This document shows positions 8,384-16,458 of a DNA stretch of 29,664 nucleotides, piece by piece. Source of the DNA: Podochytrium sp. JEL0797 (lineage: Eukaryota; Chytridiomycota; Chytridiomycetes; Chytridiales; Chytriomycetaceae). The stretch's first letter is position 1, and every line of letters starts with the position of its first letter. The stretch is from positions 1 through 29,664 of the forward strand of contig JADGJG010000230.1 of NCBI GenBank assembly GCA_027596195.1. Direction: 5' to 3'. The notes below the pieces were generated by a model, which saw nothing but the letters and a program-made list of their open reading frames with translations, searched no databases and was not told where the DNA came from. The position numbers were made by a program, and so were the translations under genes.

Positions 8384-9556
8384 TCAATCCACAAGCGCAC
8401 TAATCGCCATCGACTCAGAGCGAGTACACTGCACATACTCTCTCGACAACGAACTCGGCGAATGCGACGTCGACACGGGACTCGGTTCAGTCCAAGTCTT
8501 GTTGGCAGGACTCACGGGACTAAAAGGAGCATATCTCTGCGGCTGTTGAAACACCTGCACCTGTTCGCGTGCAGGCGCCGCTGCCACAGGCACGGGTCTC
8601 TGCGGCGGAAGGGCGGGGTAGTCAAGCGGCTGCTGTCTCATGGACAACGGGAGCATGCCTTCTTCCTTGGTGGGTGCGTAGGGCTGGGAGGGTGGGGGGT
8701 AGGACTGCGGGGCAACTTGGTATGGGTTCATTGGGGCGTCCATGGGTCTCGCGGCGGGTGGAGGAACGGGGGCGTACCCCCAACGAGGGGAGTGCTGCTG
8801 CTGCTGCTGTGGAAACTGAGTCAAGTGGTCTGGGTATTCAGCAGCCGCTGCATAGCGCTCCTGGTCGAACGCGGGAGCGCCCTGCTGCGATGGGGGTGGG
8901 TATATTGGGGCGTAGACGCGATTCGCAGGGGTATCATAGTGCGCTGGGGGGGCACCGTAGTGGGGTTGGATTCTGCGTGGGGAGTAGTAGGCGGGGTCTG
9001 CAAAGACTTGCTGTTGTTGTTGTTGTTGTTGGTAGGATGGGGGGACGACGGACTGCGAGAGGAGATGGCGTGATTGCGGCAAGGCGTGGGACCCCACCGC
9101 GGGCGGATACGCATACGAGGGGTGGGGGTATGGTTGCCCTTGATGGGGGGGCGGGTAGTAAGCAGGGTGAACCTGCGGTTGAAAGGCGGCGTGGCCGGCG
9201 AGAACTGGGGCAGTGGGGACTATGCCCATACCGGCAAGCTTCTTGCGTTCCTTGAGCTCGCGGTAGATTTTGGAGCGCGTGCTGTGATCAACGGTGGTGA
9301 GTAACCCTATTTGAAAATTAACAACCTTTAATCACGCACCTGTTCTTGGAGTACACACACGCAATGCCCTTGCTCGCACACCGCCCACATGTGGGCTCAG
9401 TCCGTGTGCACTTCTTGTTGCTGAGGCGGCAGCCCTGTGCGTGGTATTGGTTGGTGACTCAGCCCTTCCTTATCACTTCCTAAAGGGTGTACACACCTCG
9501 CACGACTTGAGACGGCGATTGTTGGACAGGCAGAGCCCGGGGAACTCGTGATGCAT
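8384..9556 (-). CDS. Zn2Cys6 zinc-cluster transcription factor B (paralogue of A)
   Basis: Three exons, complement(8384-9281, 9340-9434, 9497-9556), encode 350 residues. Cysteines fall at the same residues as in gene A (19, 22, 29, 36, 39, 46) and are preceded by FPGLCLSNNRRLK. The linker NSTRSKIYRELKERKK follows, again interrupted by a phase-2 intron in the Ser codon. From about residue 75 onward the protein is a Pro/Gln/Tyr/Ala-rich low-complexity region with poly-Gln runs of eight and five residues and many Tyr-Pro-Pro-Pro motifs, typical of a disordered activation domain. Beyond the first 70 residues it has no clear similarity to gene A, so only the DNA-binding part is conserved. It is divergent from NTMT1 with a 516-bp spacer. 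Confidence 0.9.
8801..9035 (-). repeat. two CAG/CAA (poly-Gln) tracts in zinc-cluster gene B
   Basis: Plus-strand runs of CTG (about 8801-8815) and TTG (about 9010-9031) encode the two glutamine tracts of the paralogue. They are potentially length-variable microsatellites. Confidence 0.7.
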
Positions 9557-10072
9557 TGCTGCGATGGCGTTGCGATGCCCGGACGACGGGTTGTTTGATT
9601 GTATTGCAAAGAAAAAAAAATTCAGATCGGTGCCTGCCGGCCGACATCGGCAATTTTTGCGCACTTCGGGACCTCTCCCATCAATCCAATTTGCAGTGCG
9701 ACGCAAGCAAGAGTCCGCACCATATCCGCTGAAACGGGCACCGTCTCCCGCATCGAGGCGTTCTAAGACCAAGCTTGCGAAAAATATTATTAATCGTGAG
9801 CGGCGCAAGACGACGCGTTACTTTGAATTCCCGTTGACCGCGTCGAATAGCCTCTCCGCAGAGCTCAAAATCCCACGACGCGACCACATGTGTGTCGTCC
9901 ACTGTCTGGGAAAAACAAAGAGAAAAAACAGAAGGATGATTAAAAGAAAAGGGGTTTTTATTATAATGTTAATAATATGCAAGAACGAAGAACATGTGAT
10001 TTTCAAACTTGAAAGGTCAGCTCACAAAAGGGCGTGACGGAAAGAAAAAAACAAAAAACAAAAAAAATCGGA
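9557..10072. promoter_or_regulatory. divergent intergenic region between zinc-cluster gene B and NTMT1
   Basis: The two start codons face away from each other across 516 bp, so this must hold both promoters. The last 120 bp before NTMT1 is A-rich. A 157-codon plus-strand ORF (9564-10037) crosses the region but is basic, low in complexity and without a domain, so I treat it as chance. Confidence 0.5.
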
Positions 10073-10902
10073 ATGGCAACTGCAACCCCTCCGAGCGACT
10101 CGCCCGAAGACAAGATCTCCTACAAAAAGGCGGCCAACTACTGGGACAAAATCGACCCCTCTATCGAAGGAATGCTGGGCGGCTTTGGCACTCTCACGGA
10201 GATTGATTGCGCCTCCAGCATTCGCTTTTTGACCGAATACAGCACCCAGAACCACGGCTTGAACTTGGACCATGCGTGTGGTGAGAGCAACCCACGAACC
10301 TTCCTATCCCCGTTTGCCTAACCTTGCTTGACCTTCAAGACTGTGGAGCCGGAATCGGCCGAGTTTCCAAAAACTTTCTGCTCAAAGTGTTTAAGAAGGT
10401 GGACCTCGTTGAACAGAACCCCAAGTTCTTGGATGAAGCGAAAACAGAGTATCTGAAGGACGAAGTGGCTGCAGAGAGAGTCGGCGCCTTCTTTCCCTTG
10501 GGATTGCAGGATTTCAACCCGGAGCAGGGGAAATACGACCTGATTTGGTCACAGTGGGTGTTGGGCCATTTGACGGAAGGTAAGAGCTGTGAGATTTGAA
10601 AGATGTGTGGTCGTGGAGTTTTGAATCATTCTTGTTTAGACGACCTCTTGGCCTTCTTCCTGCGCTGCAAAGCCGCACTGCGTCCCCACGGAATCATTGG
10701 CGTCAAAGAAAACGTGTGTCCGCGTGGAGGCATCGAGTTGGACGACGAGGACAGTTCGGTAACGCGGCCGGCGAGTGTGTTGGAGGCAGTGTTTGCCAAA
10801 GCGGGGCTTGAGATTGTCAAGCGCGAAGTGCAGAAGGGTTTCCCGCGTGGACTTTATCCCGTAAACATGTATATTCTGTCTCCGGGTGCAGAGAAGGCGT
10901 AA
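10073..10902 (+). CDS. NTMT1: protein N-terminal alpha-amine methyltransferase (NTMT1/METTL11A/Tae1 family)
   Basis: Three exons (10073-10280, 10340-10579, 10640-10902) encode 236 residues; the human enzyme has 223. The family uses S-adenosylmethionine to methylate the alpha-amine of proteins beginning X-Pro-Lys after Met removal, with ribosomal proteins among the targets. Supporting sequence: the N-terminal KAANYWDKIDPSIEGMLGGF block, which matches the family's Y-W-x-x-(I/V) start; SAM motif I DCGAGIGRVSK (about residues 70-80), formed exactly across intron 1; VDLVEQNPKFL (acidic residue binding the SAM ribose); then YDLIWSQWVLGHLTE with the conserved substrate-channel region. The C-terminal ENV and FPRGLYPVNMY segments also fit. 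Both introns are about 60 bp. The stop lies 23 bp from the VPS25 stop on the other strand. Confidence 0.95.
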
Positions 10903-10925
10903 TAAAATAGGAAGCGATGCCACGA

Positions 10926-11795
10926 TCACGCGAATTTGATTCCCATGTCGCTTTCGCTGGATCCGTAAAACAGCTGTCCTTTTCCCTGCTTCACGAGAAC
11001 TTCTAAAACGCGTTTGACTGCGTCCGTGTGGAGGCCGTGGAAATCTGTGGGGTCTCCCATGAGCCGACTTGTTGAAACGACAGAAAGCAACAACACACAA
11101 ACCCAATCCTTCTGTCGCATCTCCTTCCACAATTTCGTACACTGTGCAAATCTTTTGTCCATTCTCGGAAGCCTGGTGGAATGTTAGCTTGTCACACAAG
11201 CTTGAAAATGAAACACAAGCCCTCTCACCCAATTGTAAATCAACGCTGCCCATTCTTCTTGCTTCTTCCACCACACGAAACATCGCGACTTTGTCTTCTT
11301 GTCTTCCCATTCACCGTTTCCTGGTTTTTTGTTTTGATTTGAGCGTGACTGCGAGTCACTACAACTGAAGCTTGCGAGGGTTACCTTGTGCAACAATCTC
11401 GGCAAACAGTTCGTCAATTGTGGATCGATTCAAGGATCCTGGAGAGGGGAATCAATCGTCTTGCTACGTTGCGAACCCAAGGTTCCCAAGCACACGCATT
11501 ATGCAGGCACAGCCTTCAACTCACGCTTGATGGCTGCATTCACAAACAACGGACTCTTTGCGAGTTCGTTCAAGTCCACGAGAAACAGGCGTTGCGACCG
11601 GCAGAAGCTCAGAATCGTGTCTATCCAAAGCGATTTTTGGCGGTCCCAAGTTTCGGCCGTCGGTTGCTTGCTGTGAGCGTATAGGTTCTGGGTTAATGAA
11701 GGTGATTCATTGGAGAGGATTTGCTGAAGGCACCTGAAGAAGGGAGGGAATTGGTGGATTGCTGGGAAAGTGTGTGGGGCGACTCGGGCTGCCAT
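10926..11795 (-). CDS. VPS25: ESCRT-II subunit VPS25
   Basis: Six exons, complement(10926-11044, 11103-11172, 11229-11320, 11385-11438, 11525-11670, 11734-11795), encode 180 residues (human 176). VPS25 is the two-winged-helix arm of ESCRT-II that recruits ESCRT-III to endosomes during multivesicular body sorting. The N-terminus has the FPPFF motif (residues 16-20) used to bind the ESCRT-II core. It is followed by QKSLWIDTILSFCRSQRLF, SPLFVNAAIKR, then GNGEWEDKKTKSRCFVWWKK and EEWAALIYNW, all aligning with the family in order. The last exon gives FHGLHTDAVKRVLEVLVKQG and ends GIKFA, the counterpart of the usual G-V-K-F-F end. The first intron is 63 bp and its frame stays open if retained, adding 21 residues; splicing is preferred because it restores the FF-x-x-QP family spacing. 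Confidence 0.95.
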
Positions 11796-11980
11796 TTTGG
11801 CTTGTTTTTCTCGTGCGACCTCGCACTAACGCCCTTCTTATTTTTCACCTTCATGGAAATAGATGATCGCGATATTCCCATCCGTGAAAAGGTTGTTCTT
11901 TAAGCTTTTATTTCAAATATTCCTTCATCATATCCCTCCAATCCCCATCCAAACATCCACACCCACTTCCACCACACATA

Positions 11981-12469
11981 TCACTTCTCCTTCGTCGGCT
12001 CGTGCATGGCCGTAGGTGCCCAGTTCCTCTCGAAGCGAGTTTTCGTCCAATGCGGGACCCAATGCGCGGGCTTGATCCCGTTGCGGTACCGCTTCGAGTG
12101 CACCCAGTACTTTTGCTCGGGCGTCATTTCCGATTCTCTGGGCATGGAGTCGGCAAAGTCCTGCAAGTTTGTTGAGGTTCAGGGTTATTCAGAGTTCGCT
12201 CTCGATGGAGCCACGATTTCGCATTTGAGCAGAACAAGAACGCACCAGTGCTTTCAGAGTCACTCCTGATTTGATGATGGTTTCAACCACGTTGTCGACG
12301 GCCCGCAGGCGGAGTCTGTGGCGGTACTTTTGGTTCTGCGTGAGCGTGAATCTCCGCTTCCTGGTTGGGAATAGGGGATCGTCAGTGGAAGGGGCAACCA
12401 TGATCCCAATAGAACAACTTCAACTACGCACCAGACAAGTCCTCCCCATGATACGAGCGATGCAAACAT
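11981..12469 (-). CDS. MRPL31: mitochondrial large-subunit ribosomal protein mL60 (MRPL31)
   Basis: Three exons, complement(11981-12160, 12246-12360, 12432-12469), encode 110 residues. Fungal mL60 proteins are short, with a G-G-L-(L/V)-W-K start, a basic Q-x-x-R-x-R-L-R-A-V-D segment, and an end of the form P-(R/K)-x-K-Y-x-x-(Y)-R-(K/N)-G-(I/V) and W-T. Here the pieces are WGGLVWKRRFTLTQNQKYRH, RLRLRAVDNVVETI, then MTPEQKYWVHSKRYRNGI, PAHWVPHWTKTRF. This is strong pattern agreement with a fungal-specific mitoribosomal subunit. The start at 12469 leaves only 47 bp to the HYOU1 start codon on the opposite strand. Introns are 71 and 85 bp. Confidence 0.88.
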
Positions 12470-12516
12470 GATGTGGTGCGATTGGCAAGAAAAGAGCAAG
12501 AAAAAAATCTGCGAAA
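12470..12516. promoter_or_regulatory. 47-bp divergent promoter between MRPL31 and HYOU1
   Basis: The start codons of the two genes lie back to back with only 47 bp between them, so transcripts must start inside this gap or overlap the neighbour's coding region. It contains ATTGG (12481-12485), a CCAAT box on the minus strand, followed by an A-rich stretch. Confidence 0.7.
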
Positions 12517-15500
12517 ATGCGAGTTGCAAAACTTTGCGTGCTCGTCCTTGCGCTTGTGCAGCCAACACTAGCTTCCGTACGTTGACCTCGCATCTTGCCA
12601 CCCCTCCCTTGTCTCACACCCAACACCCAACCCCCATTATTCACCCCAACAGGTTATTGGAATTGATTTCGGATCCGATTGGTTCAAAGTCGCCATCGTC
12701 AAATCCGGCGTCCCACTCGACATTGTGCTCAACAGAGAGTCCAAGAGGAAGACAGAGTCCGTTGTGACTGTGCGAGATGGAATTCGGTACTTTGGAACAG
12801 AGGCCACCGCGCTCGTAAGTTTCAGGCCCTCGTCCCCCCCCCCCCCTTTCCCCGGCCACCGCAAAATGACACGTATTGAAATCGAAAAATTGTCCAACCC
12901 CACCCGTATTCCACGTTTCGGTTTCTTATCCCATTATGTAGAGCACTCGATTCCCCGAAACCACGTACCCATTCATCAAGAACCTCATTGGCGCTCGGTA
13001 CAACGACCCCATTGCTGTGGAATACAGGGCCACATACAACAACCACATGGTGCCCGAACCGTTGAGAAACACGTGTGCATTCGAGATTGCAAATGACGAG
13101 GCGGCGGTCGTTTATACCGTTGAAGAGTTGTTGGCGATGCAGCTTGCGCATGCCAAGAGACAGGCTGAGATTTCGGGCGGGGAGGGGATCAGTGGGGCTG
13201 TGATTACTGTAAGTTGCATGTCTAGTATGCTGGGTTTATATTGCGAAAACGTCTGATTTATGTTATTTTTTTTGCCGGTCGCGTAGGTCCCTGCGTACTT
13301 TAACCAGTTTGAACGCCAAGCCGTGATCGACGCTGCCGAGATTGCCGGAGTTCGCTTGTTGCAGTTGATGAACGACGGAACAGCTGGTTGAGTATATTCC
13401 TTTTCATGCGGCGAAAAAACGGATCATCCTGCTGACGAGCTACAAAACCCCCCAGTCGCCCTCAACTATGCCATGACGCGCACCATCACCGAACCGCAAT
13501 ACCACCTCTTCTTTGACATGGGCGCCGGCTCCACCTCTGCCACCCTCGTTCGCTACACGTCGACCAAAGTCAAAAAAGTGCAGGTCCCCACGATCGAAAT
13601 CCTCGCAGTCGGGTACGACAAGACTCTGGGTGGAAAATCAATCGACACGAAGCTCCAAAAATACCTGGCCAAGCAGTTTATGAAGCAGCACCCCAACACG
13701 CAACAACCGATTGTCAACAATGCGAGGAGCATGGCGCGGTTGATGAAGGAGGCGAACCGCGTGAAGCAGATTTTGAGCGCGAATACAGAAACGATTGCGG
13801 CTGTGGAAGGAGTGCATGAGGAGATTGATTTCAAGGTCAAGGTTACGCGCGCGGAGTTGGAGAAGTTGTGTGGCGACTTTTTTGATAAGTTGGTTGTGCC
13901 AATCAAGAGTGTGTTGAAGGAGGCCAAGGTCGATATGGTGAGTGTTGCTTATAGCCCACTCGTTGTGATTTTCGGACTGACCGCTGTCCGTCGCATAGAA
14001 AAAACTTGACTCCCTCGTCCTGGTTGGAGGAGCCGTTCGCATCCCTGCCGTTCAAACTGTGTTGAAGGGCTTGGTCGGAGAGTGAGTTCCTTTGTTGCAT
14101 ATCAAATTGCGATGCAATGTCTCATCGAATTTCTCCGCAGGGACAAGATTGCCAAGAACGTGAACGGAGACGAATCCAACGTTCTCGGCGCCGGATTCCG
14201 TGCCGCCAGCATCAGCAAGCAATTCAAGGTGCGAGAAATCAAAATCAAGGACACGGCGGAGGTTCCAATCGAAATTGTGTACAACCTCGAACCTCATGGT
14301 AAGACCAATTTCTACTTGCAGTTTGCTTTTTGTTTTCTCATGATCCCGCCTAAACAGACTCCCACGCGGACGGAAAACAAACCCACACGACTCTGTACCC
14401 TCAAAACGCGACCCTCCCCTCCAAAAAGCTCTTCTCCTTCAAACGCACGACCGACTTCTCGTTCCGCCTCGCCTACAAAGACCCCAAAGGCGGCGCCAAC
14501 ACGCCCATCCTCAGCGCGACCGTGTCGGGCCTCACGGCGGCCATGTCCAAACATGCCGAGACTGCGGCGGGTGAGCCCAAAGTGCAAGCGCAGATTGTGT
14601 TGACGGAGAGTTCGATGGTGGATGTGGAGCACGCGTTAGCGACTTTTGAGATGAAGCAGGTTGCTGGGAAGGAGGGCGGGTCGATCGTGGAAGGGGTGAT
14701 GAACTTTTTTGGGGGTAAGAAGGAGAAGAAGGAGGCGGCTGATGAGGAGGTTTGTTTTGTTTTTTTGTTTTGGTGGGGACTCGCGAGGGCGGTGTACTAA
14801 TTCTTGATTTCAGCAACTTCCTGAGGCGGACGACAAGACGGAAAAGAAGGCGGACAAGAAGGACGAAAAGAAGGACGACAAGAAGGATGACAAGAAGTCG
14901 GACAAAAAGGCCAAGAAGGATGACAAGAAGGCGGACAAGAAGGACGACAAAAAGGAAGCGGCCAAAAAGAACGCCACCGAATCCGACACCAAGAAGATCA
15001 CGACCGAAAAGGTCAAGTTGACGGTCGATATCAAGTACGAGACTCTGGCGCCGTTGACCAAAGAGTTCAAGGATGCGTCCAAGGCGAGGTGTGTTTCAAT
15101 ATCAATACCTGTCCATTTTATATGAGCTATTTGCTAATCATAACTCCGCAGATTTGCCGTGATGGACGAAGAAGACGCTGCCCGCCGCGCCCGCGAAGAA
15201 GCCATGAACAACCTCGAAGCCTACATCTACAGCACCCAAGCCTTCCTCGAAAACGACCAACTTCCCCTCGTGTCCACGGAAGACCAGCGCGCATCTCTCA
15301 CCGAAGCCGTGTCCGTCGCTGCCGAGTGGTTGGACGACGTTGGCTTCGAAGCGAACACAAAGGACCTCAAGGACAAACACTCGGCTGTCAAGGCGGTGCG
15401 TGCACCCATGTACATTCGCGTGGCGGAGCTCGTGAACCGACCTGCGGCCATTGCGGCGTTCCGCGACACGGTTGACAAGGTGTACACGTTTGTGGAGGGT

Positions 15501-15938
15501 ATTCGCGCCAACAACACGATGGAGGAGCACCCGGGTTTCGGGCTCTATGAGGAGACTGAGTTTGAGTCTGCGATGAAGAAGATTCAGGGCGCGGTTGACT
15601 GGGTCAAGGGGAAGGAGGCGGCGCAGGACAAGGTTGCTGCATACGAGATGCCGGCGTTTAGAGGAAAGGATATTGAAATCAAGACGGAGGAGTTGGTGAA
15701 GGATGTGGTGCGAATGTTCCAGAAGGTGCCCAAGAAACCTGTTGTGAAGCCCAAGACGACCACGACTTCCAAGGCGGCGACTGCCACGGAGGAAGCTGGA
15801 GCGGGTGAGACGGAAAAACCGGCTGCTGGTGAGACTGCGGAGGAGACTGTTGAGAAGGGGGCTGAGGAGTCCTCGCAAGAGGATGGAGAGGCGGAATCAA
15901 ACGCCAACGAGGAGGAGAAGGGTCACGACGAGCTGTAA
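12517..15938 (+). CDS. HYOU1: ER lumenal Hsp70-family chaperone (HYOU1/GRP170/Lhs1)
   Basis: Ten exons (12517-12576, 12653-12814, 12942-13208, 13287-13386, 13456-13937, 13999-14081, 14141-14298, 14358-14749, 14814-15088, 15152-15938) encode 921 residues. Residues 1-20 are a signal peptide ending TLAS. The Hsp70 ATPase domain follows, with IGIDFGSDWFKVAIV, VPAYFNQFERQAV, FFDMGAGSTSATLV and LVLVGGAVRIPAVQ. It belongs to the large GRP170 type: the FNxFxRQA phosphate-region variant and a long C-terminal alpha-helical domain. Residues about 570-625 form a Lys/Asp-rich insertion between the beta and alpha parts of the substrate domain. The protein ends GHDEL, an ER retrieval signal of the yeast/fungal HDEL type. 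Its family role is nucleotide exchange for BiP/Kar2 and holding unfolded protein in the ER. Exon 1 encodes exactly the signal peptide. Confidence 0.96.
14830..14985 (+). repeat. GACAAGAAG-like tandem codon repeat (Lys/Asp-rich) in HYOU1
   Basis: Imperfect repeats of GACAAGAAG/GACGACAAG encode alternating Lys-Lys and Asp-Asp residues (for example DKKDDKKDDKKSDKKAKKDD). The tract sits in the loop of the substrate-binding domain where other GRP170 proteins also carry variable charged sequence. Confidence 0.8.
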
Positions 15939-16458
15939 TTCTAAAAAATAAACAAAAAGTATCTTCTGGATTCCGCATGAGAAAGATCTAGAGCAAACAC
16001 AAAGAATGGAAGGAGAGGGGAGCCGCGCAAGTCGCGTCTGGATTTTTAAATCCAGACAAAACTTTTGTTCCCCTCCTTCCCTTTATGCCCTTGCTCCTTC
16101 CCATTTCTCTCCATCTCCTTTTTGTGCAAGAAGGGAGCTCTCCAAAATTTCTCAAGCTGGTTCCAGCCTGACAACACCTCTTGCTGCTGGCTGATCGATT
16201 GCGGGGTTTGACAGGTCACGTCGCCTCATCTCTGTTGGGAACCGACTGGTCGATAGTGCTGCAAACACACAGATCGGTGAAACGAATGGGACTTGTTTTT
16301 GTTTTCTCACCCGCCCTCCTCATCCCCTTCTCATCGCACTGGGCAATCCTTCGCTCTTTTCCTTGTCGAATAGGACCGAGTTATCAATCCAGATCTTTTT
16401 GTTTTCATTTAAATAATTTGAGTAATTTCGCTTTCATTTTTTTCTTCCAATCCCCTAA
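15939..16458. other. convergent 3' flanks of HYOU1 and POL5
   Basis: This 520-bp stretch between two stop codons has no believable gene. It holds the 3' UTRs of both genes and the palindrome at 16036-16057. Confidence 0.6.
16036..16057. repeat. perfect 10-bp inverted repeat, 2-base loop
   Basis: GTCTGGATTT, TT, AAATCCAGAC. Lying between two convergent genes, it could form a hairpin in either transcript's 3' end and affect termination or stability (inference). Confidence 0.8.

Noticed and set aside
9564..10037. 157-codon plus-strand ORF between zinc-cluster gene B and NTMT1
   Set aside because: Basic, irregular composition without a domain, covering a region that must hold two promoters and overlapping the start of gene B; likely chance.
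11671..11733. Retained first intron of VPS25 as coding sequence
   Set aside because: The frame is open, but including it inserts 21 residues exactly where the family has the PPFF-to-QP spacing; splicing the 63 bp restores the expected alignment.
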